The notes: generated by a model from the sequence alone, not told the origin. A stretch of 64,000 bases of DNA from Pseudohongiella sp. (GCF_011050365.1 NZ_DRFV01000006.1:62001-126000), one strand, 5' to 3'; positions 53,265-63,349 are shown, counted from the first letter of the stretch. A program made the numbers and translations.

Positions 53265-54845
53265 TCAGCGTTGCTTGGCCCAGAATTGTGCAGCCAGTTC
53301 ATGCAGTGACCCGGTGAGCTGAGACACGTCATGCGCCCGTGCCCGATTGGTCTGGCCAGTGTCTACGTTCTTTTCTGATGTGTCCGAAATGCGCACAATA
53401 CTGCGGTTGATCTCTTCACTGACCATGCTTTGTTCCTCTACCGCACCGGCAATCTGCATATTCATATCGGTTATTTCATTGACCCGCTGACCAATTCCCG
53501 TCAGCGCATCAGCAGCTTGTTGTGCCTGTTCTACGGTGGCGCGGGTTTGAGTATTGCTTCTTTCCATGACAGCGACGGCGGATTTTGCAGCGTCCTGCAG
53601 GACGGTAATCATGTCCTGAATATCGGAAGTGGATTGCTGGGTCCGTGCAGCAAGACCGCGCACCTCGTCGGCAACGACGGCGAACCCACGTCCCTGTTCT
53701 CCGGCACGCGCTGCCTCAATGGCGGCGTTGAGAGCCAACAGGTTGGTCTGGTCGGCGATTCCCCGGATGACATCGAGGACCTTGGATATGTCGATGCTGT
53801 GCGTTTCCAGCTGATTGATCACGGCCGTCGCCTGCGTAATGTCATTCTCCAGGATCGTGATAGCTTTGCTTGCACCTGTCACCAGCTGTTGACCCTTGGT
53901 AGTTTCCTGATCTGCATGTTCTGCTGCGGTGGCGGCATTCTGGGCGTTACTGGCCACTTCCTGAATACTCGCTACCATCTGATTAACCGCCGTTGCTATC
54001 TGTTCGGTCTCCATTTGCTGCTGCCCGGTCAGTTTATTGCTACCGTCGATCTCGGTGAGCAAATCTTCTGCCAGTTTTTTCAGCAAGCGCGAGGCATCAC
54101 CTATTCGACCGATAACGGCGCCGGTTTCGGACTGTCGCATGCGCAAGGCGAAGTCGATCTGACCAATTTCATCGGTACGCCCGGTATAAAGTAACTGGCT
54201 TAAAGGATTGTCGGCAATATCAAGGGCCTCCCCGGCCAGTTTTCGTAGCGGGGTGAGCATTATGAACACGCCGGCACAGCAAAGCAGCGAGCTCACTGTA
54301 AATAATAGTGCCGCATTGAGAATGCCGGTAGAGGTAAAGGGTACGAGTACAGAGAATGCCACGAGTAATGCAGCCTGAATGACCAGAAATATTTTACCCT
54401 GAAAACCGATTCGATCCCGGGACACCTTGACCTTTTTGTTCTGTCGCAATTTCTTATACAGTTCTTCGGCCTCATCCACTTTGGATTGTTCCGGTTTGGT
54501 GCGAACAGACTGGTACTCGACAACGGCGCCATCTTTCTGGATCGGCGTGACATAAGCGCTGACCCAGTAATGGTCACCATTTTTGCATCGGTTCTTCACC
54601 AGCCCCATCCAGGACTGTCCGCTTTTCAGTGTTGCCCACATATGCTCAAAAGCGGCCGGTGGCATATCCGGGTGCCGAACGATGTTGTGCGGTTGCTTGA
54701 TTAGTTCGTGTTCCTCAAATCCGCTGATTGTAATGAAGTCAGGATTGACATAGGTAATATGACTCTGCGTGTTGGTGGTCGACAGGATATTGGCGTTCTG
54801 AGGTAATTCAATCGAGCGACCGGTTATCGGCATATTCTTGCGCAT
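53265..54845 (-). CDS. PAS-containing methyl-accepting chemotaxis protein (Aer-like)
   Basis: A 526-residue chemoreceptor. PAS domain at about 10-125 ([46 protein letters not shown]), the same layout as the aerotaxis sensor Aer that binds FAD. Then a basic linker, hydrophobic helices at about 155-205, a HAMP-like linker, and the highly conserved signalling hairpin ([47 protein letters not shown]). Start at ATG 54845 with AGAGGA upstream, though ATG 54833 is possible. It senses internal redox or oxygen and signals to CheA, whose gene is elsewhere. No C-terminal CheR pentapeptide is evident. Confidence 0.9.
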   Translation of the reverse strand: MRKNMPITGRSIELPQNANILSTTNTQSHITYVNPDFITISGFEEHELIKQPHNIVRHPDMPPAAFEHMWATLKSGQSWMGLVKNRCKNGDHYWVSAYVTPIQKDGAVVEYQSVRTKPEQSKVDEAEELYKKLRQNKKVKVSRDRIGFQGKIFLVIQAALLVAFSVLVPFTSTGILNAALLFTVSSLLCCAGVFIMLTPLRKLAGEALDIADNPLSQLLYTGRTDEIGQIDFALRMRQSETGAVIGRIGDASRLLKKLAEDLLTEIDGSNKLTGQQQMETEQIATAVNQMVASIQEVASNAQNAATAAEHADQETTKGQQLVTGASKAITILENDITQATAVINQLETHSIDISKVLDVIRGIADQTNLLALNAAIEAARAGEQGRGFAVVADEVRGLAARTQQSTSDIQDMITVLQDAAKSAVAVMERSNTQTRATVEQAQQAADALTGIGQRVNEITDMNMQIAGAVEEQSMVSEEINRSIVRISDTSEKNVDTGQTNRARAHDVSQLTGSLHELAAQFWAKQR

Positions 54846-55206
54846 GAAAAAATCCTCTCGATCAGTTTTTATTGTGTTAAAAAACGCATGGATTTTAAGT
54901 TTTGGTAACCCTTGTAATCGGCTGTTGGATCTAATATTTAGTCGCATAACACAGAATCAATCTAGCCTGATATGTGCGGCGCTGGATGTGGCGTATATGC
55001 CGGAGGAAGCGTCAGGAATTACATATTCGGTATCAGGGAAAGACTACAAAGAAATGCGTCAACGACTCATTTATTCATTAGTTGATGCAAATCAAAGTGG
55101 AGACGATTCGTAAATGGTATCTACGATTCTTGACAAATATTTACTTTGCAAAATTAATTTAAAAAGTCTAATTTAGCGTTTTTAAAAATTTCGTATATGA
55201 GTATAA
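54846..55206. other. AT-rich intergenic region upstream of the PAS histidine kinase
   Basis: 361 bases, markedly more AT-rich than its surroundings. It contains the FNR/ANR box and promoter described separately. A plus-strand frame (54838-55113) overlaps the chemoreceptor start antisense, has no ribosome-binding site and no family likeness, and is left out. Confidence 0.5.
55082..55158 (+). promoter_or_regulatory. Perfect FNR/ANR box and promoter of the PAS kinase operon
   Basis: TTGAT-GCAA-ATCAA (55082-55095) matches the FNR/ANR consensus exactly. A class II start would be near 55130: an extended -10-like TGG-TATCTA occupies 55116-55123. A second, sigma-70-like pair (TTGACA at 55130-55135, ATTAAT at 55153-55158, 17-base spacer) offers another start near 55165. 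Either would drive the histidine kinase gene at 55207. Confidence 0.6.
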
Positions 55207-57126
55207 ATGACAGATGTTGTTGATAAATTATTGGCCAGGATGTCGATCACCGGGACAATTGGCTTCGTTGTTTTTTTCTCCGCTTGTATCATCCTGCTGA
55301 TGCAGATTTTGGTTTCGCCACTACTGAAATCGTCGCCCTCAGGCGTTTCAATGGTATGGCAGAATGCAGCGGTGGCAATTTCAGCAATTGGTATGGCAAT
55401 GATGTTGTCTGATCGTTCGAGTCACATCACGCGAATACTGTATCTGTTTGCCCTGTTAACATCGATATTGGTGTTATTCGATTCGACGCTGGAGCTGTAT
55501 TCTCAAGATGGCCTGGTGCCCGATCTGCTAAACATTCAATCTTACCCTCAAGCGTGGCCGGGACATATGTCACATGTAACGGCATCAATCGTATTCTGCC
55601 TGTCACTGTCAGCATTGTTGTTACGTCGTCAAACGTTGGTCGCCACCATGGTCAGTGCCATTGGGTGTGGGCTTGCAACAGCACTTGCGCTTGGCGGTTT
55701 TACAGAGGAAGTGGCGCGGTTTACATTCTTTTCCTCAGCCAGTCAGGCTGCCGATGCTGTGACTCTGGCGACGCTTTTTCTCCTGGTGCTGTCCGGTATG
55801 GCTATTGGATATCGGATTTTTAGAAGTCAGATTTTCAGCGATTGGCAAACGACCCATCCCGGCCAAAGTGTTTTTACCGGAATTACGCTCTTCCTGAGTG
55901 TATTATTGGTAGTGGAACTGAGCGCCACCAGGGAGCTCGTCTTACAAGGTCGAAGCGGTGCTGCGTTTGCGGTCTTGTTGTTTTTGTTTGGTATCGGTCT
56001 CACGGCGATATACAGACCGATCGTAATGTGTGTGAACAGGCGTGTTGCCAATGAGAAAGAGCTGCGCGCGCGAGCAGCAGAAATCGGCCAGGTGCAGTCT
56101 CAGGCACAACTGGGGAGCTGGCGCATACTGCTGCCCGGCGGTGCGCTGGAGTGGTCCGCAGAATGCTACCGGATATTCGGTCTGGCACCGACGACACCCG
56201 TCACGTTTGATGATTTTATCGCCGCCGTGCATCCCGAAGATCGTCAACATGTATTGCGAAGCTGGGATCTTGCCCTGACAGGGAGGAAATACGATATCCA
56301 GCATCGGATAGTGGTCAACAACGCAGTCAAATGGGTGCGGGAACGGGCAGACCTGAAGGTCGATGAGGATCAGAAGCTGACCAGCGGCATTGGCACTGTG
56401 CAGGATATTACCGAGCTAAAAGTCAAAGAAGCGCAATTGCGTGAGTCGCGAGATCAGGTACGTCGGTTGGCGGAGCACAAGGAAAATATCCGTGAACAGG
56501 AAAGAGCCCGCATTGCGAGGGAGCTACACGATGAGATGGGTCAGCAATTGACAGTTCTGCGTCTGGATGCATCTTTGATCGAGAAGCGTTTTAGTGATGT
56601 TGATCCTGAGCTGACAGAGATGCTGGCCAACGTAAAAGCGGGGATAGATGCCAATATCAGCGCCGTGCGGGACGTTGCAACCAGGTTGCGCCCGCTAGCC
56701 CTTGATGCCGGATTGGTATCGGCAGTGCAGTGGCTATTGGATAGCATTCAGCAACGAACCGGGTTGTGCTGCAATCTGCTGGTAAATGGAAGCGATGGCC
56801 TGCTTGACGCCGGGCGAACCACCACAGCCTTTCGCGTGTTGCAGGAGTCCCTGACGAATGTACTCAGGCACGCTAACGCATCGCAATTGACTGTGCGTAT
56901 TGCCATCAACAAACGCGAGTTGTTTCTTAGCGTCACCGACAACGGGGTGGGTTTTGAGCCTGCCTGCGTTAAATCATTCGGACATTTCGGTTTGATGGGT
57001 ATAAGAGAAAGAGCGTTGATTTATGGAGGAACCACGATTATCGACAGTGAGGTGGGTAGAGGTGCGACGTTAAGCGTGATCATCCCGATGGAGTCGGGCA
57101 CGGGCACTGGAGATCGTCATCAATGA
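55207..57126 (+). CDS. Membrane histidine kinase with PAS and NarL-type output domains
   Basis: A 639-residue sensor. About eight predicted helices at residues 15-275 form a membrane-embedded sensor resembling MASE-type modules; then a PAS/PAC fold at about 290-405 (GSWRILLPGGALEWSAECYRIFG) and a HisKA_3 dimerisation domain ERARIARELHDEMGQQLTVL (His441). A HATPase domain follows (TTTAFRVLQESLTNVLRHANA, VTDNGVGF, GHFGLMGIRERA). HisKA_3 kinases pair with NarL-type regulators, and one follows with a 4-base overlap. No strong ribosome-binding site is seen before 55207, which makes this start tentative. The perfect FNR/ANR box upstream suggests oxygen control. Confidence 0.87.
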   Translation: MTDVVDKLLARMSITGTIGFVVFFSACIILLMQILVSPLLKSSPSGVSMVWQNAAVAISAIGMAMMLSDRSSHITRILYLFALLTSILVLFDSTLELYSQDGLVPDLLNIQSYPQAWPGHMSHVTASIVFCLSLSALLLRRQTLVATMVSAIGCGLATALALGGFTEEVARFTFFSSASQAADAVTLATLFLLVLSGMAIGYRIFRSQIFSDWQTTHPGQSVFTGITLFLSVLLVVELSATRELVLQGRSGAAFAVLLFLFGIGLTAIYRPIVMCVNRRVANEKELRARAAEIGQVQSQAQLGSWRILLPGGALEWSAECYRIFGLAPTTPVTFDDFIAAVHPEDRQHVLRSWDLALTGRKYDIQHRIVVNNAVKWVRERADLKVDEDQKLTSGIGTVQDITELKVKEAQLRESRDQVRRLAEHKENIREQERARIARELHDEMGQQLTVLRLDASLIEKRFSDVDPELTEMLANVKAGIDANISAVRDVATRLRPLALDAGLVSAVQWLLDSIQQRTGLCCNLLVNGSDGLLDAGRTTTAFRVLQESLTNVLRHANASQLTVRIAINKRELFLSVTDNGVGFEPACVKSFGHFGLMGIRERALIYGGTTIIDSEVGRGATLSVIIPMESGTGTGDRHQ

Positions 57127-57758
57127 TTCAGGTTCTGCTTGCTGATGATCATGCCATCGTTCGCCAGGGTCTGTCCCGGGTACTGGCACTGACACCAGAT
57201 ATGAAGGTGGCAGGCGAAGTGTCGGACGGTTGGCTACTGCTCGACTACCTTGCAAACAAGCACATTGATCTTTTGTTGCTGGATATGAGCATGCCAGGTC
57301 CCAGTGGCATTGATCTGATCAGTAGCGTGAGTGAACGGTGGCCAGATTTGCCATTGGTGGTATTTTCGATGTATAGCGACAGCCATCTCGCGACGAAGGC
57401 TATCAAGGCTGGTGCCAAAGGGTACCTGACCAAAGACAGTGATCCGGACATGATCATCTCCGCGATTCGCCACTGCCTGGCAGGCAAACATTACCTGCAT
57501 CCGGCACTAGGCGCCAGACTCATGCTTGAGGAGCCCCAGGCGCCAGGGCAAGAACTGCATCGTCGCCTTTCTGCTCGCGAACATCAGATATTTCTGTTGC
57601 TGGTAAACGGACTTCCGCTAAGTACGATTGGCGACAATCTTCATATATCGCCAAAAACTGTCAGTACCCACAAGTTCAGAATCATGCAGAAACTTTCCAT
57701 GACGTCAATCAGTGAACTGGTGCGTTACGCCGTCAAGTTTGACCTGATAGACGGCTGA
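57123..57758 (+). CDS. NarL/LuxR-type response regulator
   Basis: A 211-residue regulator: receiver with acidic pocket ADDH, phospho-acceptor Asp54 (LLLLDMSMPGPSG), Ser in VVFSMYSDS and Lys in GYLTKDSD; then an HTH domain of the LuxR type at about 150-205 (LSAREHQIFLLLVNGLPLSTIGDNLHISPKTVSTHKFRIMQKL). Start overlaps the kinase stop by four bases. The pair is an oxygen-controlled two-component system; regulon unknown. The closest neighbouring candidates are the cyclic-di-GMP protein downstream and the chemoreceptor upstream. Confidence 0.9.
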   Translation: MIQVLLADDHAIVRQGLSRVLALTPDMKVAGEVSDGWLLLDYLANKHIDLLLLDMSMPGPSGIDLISSVSERWPDLPLVVFSMYSDSHLATKAIKAGAKGYLTKDSDPDMIISAIRHCLAGKHYLHPALGARLMLEEPQAPGQELHRRLSAREHQIFLLLVNGLPLSTIGDNLHISPKTVSTHKFRIMQKLSMTSISELVRYAVKFDLIDG

Positions 57759-57944
57759 GGAAACGATCGCAAGCCGCTTGCTGTAAGGGAATACTGATCC
57801 GAAAATGAGCGACTGCTTACTGCTTTTTGTTGTGATCGCTGATTTTTCGACGTACGGATTTGCCGGAACATATTCGGTTCGTTTTGTTGGTCGACAAGGC
57901 ATCCGACGAAGCGGACGAGTACTAAATGCCGAGGTGTTTGTTGG

Positions 57945-60497
57945 ATGACCCGGACGGACGAGAGAGAAAATAAAATAAGATCTATCATTTTAAGCGTAGG
58001 GTGTATTTGCGCTGCCCTGGGCGTGCCGTTGTGGGCCGTGCTCATTGTCATGGATATTGGGCCCGTCATACCGTCTCATTTCTATGTTGCTTTTCATGCG
58101 GCAATCGAATTGTTCTCGGTTGTTGTTGCTGCCTGCATTTTTATAGTCGGCTGGCATATGCTGGATGTCAGTCGTCCGCGTGCATCGGTGTTACTGGCAT
58201 GTGGTTTCCTGGCGGTTGCCATGTTCGACGCGGCACATCTGTTGTCTTCCCAGGGGATGCCGGATTTCATCACTGCGAACTCATTACAAAAATCAAATCT
58301 CTTCTGGCTGTTTGCCCGCGTCACTGCGGTCGCGGCACTGCTGGTGTATGTGTTGTCGCCGCGGCAGGTTCTGACATCGTCCAGACCCTCGCGTTATCGC
58401 TACCTGACTGTGACATTGATTTTAATCGTGATGGTGGGTGGATTGACACTATTCTACCCTCGAATATTGCCCTCTTTGTTTGCTGTTGATACCGGATTTA
58501 CGGTATTCGGCATTCTGATGGAACTGCTGGTGGTGGCGCTGATGCTGACAGCATTGCTGGTTACCTGGAACCGGACGCGGCAAAAGATGGTTCAGCGCCA
58601 GCCATCGCTCATGCTTTCTGTGTTGCTGATGGCGATCGGGGAGAGCTTTTTCCTCGTTAATGGGTATGGGCAAGAGCTCAATGCCGTTGTTGGACATGTT
58701 TATAAAGCTCTCGCCTTTATTTATCTTTATCGTGCCGTGTTCATGGACAGCGTTCGATTGCCTGTTGATCGCTTGCTTGAAGCTCATCGGGCGGTCAAGA
58801 GTTACGCCCGGCAGAATGATGAGCTATTGGCGCATGCACCAGACGCTATCGTTGGTGTAAATCAGCGTGGCCAGATTGTTTTTATCAATCATCAACTGGA
58901 AGAAATGTTTGGTTACCACAGGAACGAACTGGTTGGCGCTCCCGTGGAAATGCTGTTGCCGATATCCACGCGCGAGCGGCATACCCAGTTACGCGAAGGG
59001 TATCAGTTGTCACCTGTAGGGCGGCCGATGTCAACTACCAAAGGATTGGCTGGACGACATAAGGATGGCCGGGAGATACCCGTAGACATAGCGCTTGGTT
59101 CACATGAAGCGGAAAATGGTACTCAGGTAACCGCTTTCATAAGGGATGTATCCGATCGCCAGCGCATGGAAAATGAAATGCGACACCGGGCGACGCATGA
59201 TGTATTGACCGGCTTGCCGAATCGCGCGCTGATGCAGGATCGCTTGGATCTAGCTATGATCCATGCCCGGCGCTACCACGGTGGGTGCGCTCTGTTGATG
59301 GTTGACCTGGACAATTTCAAGGAAGTCAACGACGGCTGGGGCCATTCAATGGGCGACAGGGTGTTGGTCATGGCGGCGAAGCGTATCACCCGGGCACTGC
59401 GTGAGGGGGACAGCGTCGCTCGTTTCGGCGGTGATGAGTTTGTTGTGTTGGTGACCGGTCGACAGGCACCTGAGGCAGTCAAGGCAATTGCCGATAAGAT
59501 CATGACGCCCCTGAAGAATGCGTTCATTATTGGTCCCCAGCAATTCCACATCAGTGCCAGCATCGGCATTGCTTGCTTCCCGCAACATGCACAGGATGCC
59601 GAAACCCTGCTGAGCAACGCTGATATCGCCATGTATCGCGCCAAACTTATGGGCCGCAGTGCCGTTTGTATGTTTGATGAGAGCATGGGGCTTCATCAAC
59701 AGGAGTCACAAAAGCTCAGAACCTGGCTCAATGAAGCCATGTTAGAGCGTCAGATGCAACTTTACTATCAGCCTCAATACAGTGTTTCTGATGGCGCCAT
59801 TGTTGGGTTTGAGGCTTTGTTGAGATGGCACCATCCTGACCTTGGTTGGATTTCTCCGGATGTTTTCATCCCGGTCGCTGAGGCCAGTGGCTTGATCATG
59901 CCGTTGACGGACTGGGTTTTAGAAACCGCTGCTGAACAGATTCGTATCTGGTCTGACCTTGGTCTGCCAACCCGGATATCTGTTAATGTATCAGCACTGC
60001 ATTTCAGGCAGCATAATGTGTTGCTGGCAACGGTTCGAAAAATCGTCCAATCCCACGGCATTCAACCTAATTTACTCGGGCTGGAGATTACGGAAACAGC
60101 ACTGATGGATGAGTCTGACATGGTGGTCAGCACCTTGCGGCAGCTGGTTGCTCTCGGGGTACATATGTCCATCGACGATTTCGGCACCGGTTATTCCTCA
60201 CTGGCGTCACTGCAGCTTTTCCCATTGCATACACTGAAGATCGACGGTAGCTTCATGCATGATCTTCATGACAATACCCGAAGCGCTGCGCTGGTTTCGG
60301 GATTGATCAATCTGGCGAAGAGCCTGGACCTTGAGGTGATGGCCGAGTGTGTTGAAACGGCTGAGCAACTGGAAATACTGCGGTTGAGCCGGTGCGATGT
60401 GATTCAGGGTTGGTTAATGAATCCGGCGCTGACCGGCGCTGAATGCACGGTCTTGCTGGCAGGTACGCATGATGTCGAAAAACTGAGTGGTGATTGA
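57945..60497 (+). CDS. MASE3-PAS-GGDEF-EAL protein (c-di-GMP turnover)
   Basis: An 850-residue membrane protein with an N-terminal MASE3-like sensor of about eight helices (residues 12-265; the AHLLSSQGM motif is typical), PAS at about 290-405, GGDEF domain with intact signature GGDEF (495-499), and EAL domain (EALLRW at 623). Catalytic residues of the EAL domain (EAL Glu; NVSALHF Asn; EITETALM Glu; DDFGTGYSSL Asp pair; LKIDGSF Lys; AECVET Glu; VIQGW Gln) are all visible, though AEGVET is AECVET and KIDRSF is KIDGSF. It can thus make and break c-di-GMP. It starts 186 bases after the NarL regulator, so co-regulation is possible but not shown. Confidence 0.9.
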   Translation: MTRTDERENKIRSIILSVGCICAALGVPLWAVLIVMDIGPVIPSHFYVAFHAAIELFSVVVAACIFIVGWHMLDVSRPRASVLLACGFLAVAMFDAAHLLSSQGMPDFITANSLQKSNLFWLFARVTAVAALLVYVLSPRQVLTSSRPSRYRYLTVTLILIVMVGGLTLFYPRILPSLFAVDTGFTVFGILMELLVVALMLTALLVTWNRTRQKMVQRQPSLMLSVLLMAIGESFFLVNGYGQELNAVVGHVYKALAFIYLYRAVFMDSVRLPVDRLLEAHRAVKSYARQNDELLAHAPDAIVGVNQRGQIVFINHQLEEMFGYHRNELVGAPVEMLLPISTRERHTQLREGYQLSPVGRPMSTTKGLAGRHKDGREIPVDIALGSHEAENGTQVTAFIRDVSDRQRMENEMRHRATHDVLTGLPNRALMQDRLDLAMIHARRYHGGCALLMVDLDNFKEVNDGWGHSMGDRVLVMAAKRITRALREGDSVARFGGDEFVVLVTGRQAPEAVKAIADKIMTPLKNAFIIGPQQFHISASIGIACFPQHAQDAETLLSNADIAMYRAKLMGRSAVCMFDESMGLHQQESQKLRTWLNEAMLERQMQLYYQPQYSVSDGAIVGFEALLRWHHPDLGWISPDVFIPVAEASGLIMPLTDWVLETAAEQIRIWSDLGLPTRISVNVSALHFRQHNVLLATVRKIVQSHGIQPNLLGLEITETALMDESDMVVSTLRQLVALGVHMSIDDFGTGYSSLASLQLFPLHTLKIDGSFMHDLHDNTRSAALVSGLINLAKSLDLEVMAECVETAEQLEILRLSRCDVIQGWLMNPALTGAECTVLLAGTHDVEKLSGD

Positions 60498-60615
60498 CGT
60501 CGGTATTGGTTGCAGGTCCTCATGCACCGATGCCAGTTAACGGCCTGTGTCAAAGTGCCCCGACAAAAGGTATGGTTAGCAGTGTTTAACCTTCCGGTAA
60601 TGCAAGGGGATGCTG

Positions 60616-61158
60616 ATGCCTGGTACAGAGGACAGTGTTAAAAGCAGACGATTTCTGCGCCACTTTTTGCCAGATATGGTCTACGGTGCCAATGATGGCC
60701 TGATCACGACCTTTGCCATCGTCGCAGGGGTGACCGGTGCCGGCCTGTCCGCGACAGTGGTTCTGATCCTTGGTTTTTCATCACTGCTCGCGGATGCGTT
60801 TTCCATGGCTACCAGCAACTATCTTGCCCAGCGCACGCCTGCTGGTGGTGAGTCCCAGACCAGCCGCAGGCATGCCGCACGCCACGCAACGGTGACTTTC
60901 CTGGGTTTTGTGGTCCCCGGCCTGGTGCCACTTCTGGCCTATCTACTTCCGGTTGCAGGCGATTACCGGTTTGCCCTCGCAGCGGCAACGACTCTCTTCA
61001 TGTTATTTCTGGTCGGTGTCGGTCGAGGCCTGGCGGCAAGCCTGCCTGCGTTGCGTGCCGGCCTGGAAATGTTTTTGGTGGGTGCGCTCGCCGCAGGCGT
61101 TGCCTACGGCGTGGGCGCACTGGGTGCCCTGTTGGCAGACGGTGGTATCGCGTTGTGA
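60616..61158 (+). CDS. VIT1/CCC1-family membrane protein
   Basis: An integral membrane protein of about 180 residues with five helices, of the VIT (vacuolar iron/manganese transporter) family. Family blocks: FLPDMVYGANDGLITTFAIVAGVTGAGLS near the start and SSLLADAFSMATSNYLAQR (the typical DxxSMAxxxYxxxx pattern in helix 2). It is shorter than the usual about 230 residues: the cytoplasmic metal-binding helix region is reduced to a short Arg/His loop. It likely moves Fe2+ or Mn2+ across the inner membrane. ATG 60616 is preferred because AAGGGGA lies five bases before it; ATG 60610 is also possible. A single gene, convergent with the sulfide operon. Confidence 0.82.
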   Translation: MPGTEDSVKSRRFLRHFLPDMVYGANDGLITTFAIVAGVTGAGLSATVVLILGFSSLLADAFSMATSNYLAQRTPAGGESQTSRRHAARHATVTFLGFVVPGLVPLLAYLLPVAGDYRFALAAATTLFMLFLVGVGRGLAASLPALRAGLEMFLVGALAAGVAYGVGALGALLADGGIAL

Positions 61159-61185
61159 TTGATACCAGCCACTGGACTAACTGAC

Positions 61186-62424
61186 TTAACCTGCAATCGG
61201 CTTGACCAGCAACTCATGTCCTTTCAACATGCCATGCCAGTAAAGTGGCGGCAGCATGCTTTTTTTCATGTGCCAGGCCAGTGCGGTGGGTTTGGTGCCG
61301 TCAAGCAACCACACGGGCAGTGTCGGGCTCAGTTTGCCGCCATAGGCGAACTCGGCCAGGACAATCTTTCCGCGTTCAACGGTTAGTGGGCAAGAGCCAT
61401 AGCCGTCATATTCATATCGTTGTGAATTGCCTTTGATGTCATTAACAATATTGGCGGCAACCACCGGCGCCTGTTTGCGCACGGCAGCGGCAGTCTTGGC
61501 ATTTGATGTGTTGGTGACATCCCCCAAACCCCAGATATTGGCGTAGCGGGTGTGTCGCAGAGTGCCGGGGTCCACGTCAACCCAGCCGGCGGTATCGGCC
61601 AGTGGGCTGTTACGGATAAAGTCCGGTGCTGTTTGTGGTGGACACACATGCAGCATGTCAAAGCTGGTCTCAACTGTGTTGACCGCGCCGTCGGCAGATG
61701 CGGTCTCGAACCACGCCAGCTTGCGTTCGCCATCGACTTTAACCAGCTTGTGGGAATAGTGGACCCTGGCCTTGTATCTGTCTATATAGGATTGCAATGC
61801 CGGGACATATTCCTTGACCCCGAATAACACGGCGCCGGCGTTGTAGAATTCAATATTGACATCGTCGATCATGCCATTGCTGAACCAGTGATCACCAGAC
61901 AGGTACAGGGCTTTTTGCGGGGCCCCCGCGCATTTTATTGGCATCGGTGGCTGTGTGAAGACCGCCTTGCCGCTTTTTAACCCCTTGACCAGCTCCCAGG
62001 TATAGGGCGCCAGGTCTGCGCGATAGTTAGAGGTGACGCCGTTGCGGCCCAGTGTTTCGGTCAGGCCTTCAATGCCCTCCCAGTTCAGTTTGAGGCCCGG
62101 GCATACGATCAGGCGTTCATAGGCGATACAGGTGCCATCTTCCAGCGCCACGGTATTGTCGTCCGGTCGGAATTCGGCTACGGCAGCCCTGATCCAAGTG
62201 ACACCCGCTGGTATCAGCGACTGCATCGGGCGTTTTACTTCTTCACTGTTAAATATGCCGCCGCCTATCATGGTGAAGCCGGGCTGGTAGTAATGCGTTT
62301 CAGCCGGATCAATCAAAGCCATGCGTAAGCCGCGGTGGCGCGACAGTATGCTGGATGCTACCGAAATACCGGCAGCGCCAGCACCAACAATCAGAACATC
62401 GTATTGCGTTTCGTTGTGGTTCAT
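61186..62424 (-). CDS. sqr: Sulfide:quinone oxidoreductase
   Basis: A peripheral inner-membrane flavoprotein of 412 residues that oxidises sulfide to sulfane sulfur and passes electrons to quinone. FAD motif DVLIVGAGAAGISVASSI at 9-26, a second dinucleotide region ALYLSGDHW, IWGLGDVT near 295, and the redox cysteines Cys165 (PIKCAGAPQ) and Cys345 (GYGSCPLTV). Their spacing and the long C-terminus (WHGMLKGHELL) match the SQRDL/type II-like group found also in mitochondria. The amphipathic C-terminal helix would dock on the membrane. First of two genes with the metallohydrolase upstream; the gap is 34 bases, so an operon. Confidence 0.9.
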   Translation of the reverse strand: MNHNETQYDVLIVGAGAAGISVASSILSRHRGLRMALIDPAETHYYQPGFTMIGGGIFNSEEVKRPMQSLIPAGVTWIRAAVAEFRPDDNTVALEDGTCIAYERLIVCPGLKLNWEGIEGLTETLGRNGVTSNYRADLAPYTWELVKGLKSGKAVFTQPPMPIKCAGAPQKALYLSGDHWFSNGMIDDVNIEFYNAGAVLFGVKEYVPALQSYIDRYKARVHYSHKLVKVDGERKLAWFETASADGAVNTVETSFDMLHVCPPQTAPDFIRNSPLADTAGWVDVDPGTLRHTRYANIWGLGDVTNTSNAKTAAAVRKQAPVVAANIVNDIKGNSQRYEYDGYGSCPLTVERGKIVLAEFAYGGKLSPTLPVWLLDGTKPTALAWHMKKSMLPPLYWHGMLKGHELLVKPIAG

Positions 62425-62458
62425 CGACTTGGCCTCGTCAGTTGCTTTGGGTTGTGTA

Positions 62459-63331
62459 TCAAAGTGCGTTAACCGGTACCTTCAGGTACACGATGTTGTT
62501 GTCTTCTGCGGGCGGGAAATGACCTGCGCGCATATTAACCTGTAACGACGGCAGTATGAGAACCGGCATGTCCAGTGTGGCATCGCGTGCCTCGCGCATG
62601 GCCACGAAGTCGTCTTCAGTGATGCCGTCATGTACATGAATATTACTGGCACGCTCTTCTGCCACGGTGGTGACATACTCGACTTCGCGGCCATTCGGCT
62701 GATAATCATGGCACATGAACAGACGTGTTTCCCCAGGCAGGCTGAGAAGCTTCCTGATGGAGCGGTATAAGACCCTTGCATCGCCACCCGGGAAGTCTGC
62801 GCGGGCGGTGCCGCCATCGGGCATAAACAGGGTGTCGCCGACGAATGCGGCATCACCGATCAAATGTGTCATACAGGCCGGTGTGTGACCCGGGGTGTGA
62901 ATGGCCTTGCCGGTCAGAGCGCCGATCTCATAGCTGTCTCCATCTTTGAACAGATGATCAAACTGCGATCCGTCACGGGCGAACTCGGTGCCTGCGTTGA
63001 ATACTTTACCAAAAACGTCCTGCACAGTGGCTATGTGCGAACCGATACCCAGTTTGCCGCCAAGTTTCTCCTGAATGTAGGGCGCAGCTGACAAGTGGTC
63101 CGCGTGGACATGTGTTTCTATGATCCACACCAGTTGTAGCTGGTGTTTGCGAATATACTCGATGATCTCGTCGGCCGATGTGTGGCTGGTGCGGCCGGAG
63201 TTATAGTCCAGATTGAGTACCGAGTCGATCACTGCGCATGCAGATGATGTCGGGTCCTTGACTATGTAAGAGAAAGTCGAGGTCTGTTTGTCGAAGAACG
63301 GAAATACATCAGGCTTGGTTTTCTGGTTCAT
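62459..63331 (-). CDS. MBL-fold metallohydrolase, persulfide dioxygenase-like (Blh/ETHE1 group)
   Basis: A 290-residue metallo-beta-lactamase-fold enzyme: metal motif THVHADHLSA (His74, His76, Asp78, His79), HTPGHTPACMTHL (His), DTLFMPDGGTARADFPGG (Asp), and the late MCHDY His. The order and the GTARADFPGG signature put it with the ETHE1/Blh persulfide-dioxygenase-like hydrolases, which oxidise glutathione persulfide to sulfite using one iron. Next to SQR it completes a sulfide detoxification pathway. It starts 19 bases after the cydB stop, so a single transcript with cydB is likely. The family also includes non-dioxygenase members, so activity is inferred. Confidence 0.85.
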   Translation of the reverse strand: MNQKTKPDVFPFFDKQTSTFSYIVKDPTSSACAVIDSVLNLDYNSGRTSHTSADEIIEYIRKHQLQLVWIIETHVHADHLSAAPYIQEKLGGKLGIGSHIATVQDVFGKVFNAGTEFARDGSQFDHLFKDGDSYEIGALTGKAIHTPGHTPACMTHLIGDAAFVGDTLFMPDGGTARADFPGGDARVLYRSIRKLLSLPGETRLFMCHDYQPNGREVEYVTTVAEERASNIHVHDGITEDDFVAMREARDATLDMPVLILPSLQVNMRAGHFPPAEDNNIVYLKVPVNAL

Positions 63332-63349
63332 ATGTCACTCCTCGGTCTA

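Noticed and set aside
54838-55113. 91-codon plus-strand frame over the chemoreceptor start
   Set aside because: Begins antisense inside the chemoreceptor, no ribosome-binding site, no recognisable domain. The second half could encode a short peptide but nothing supports it.
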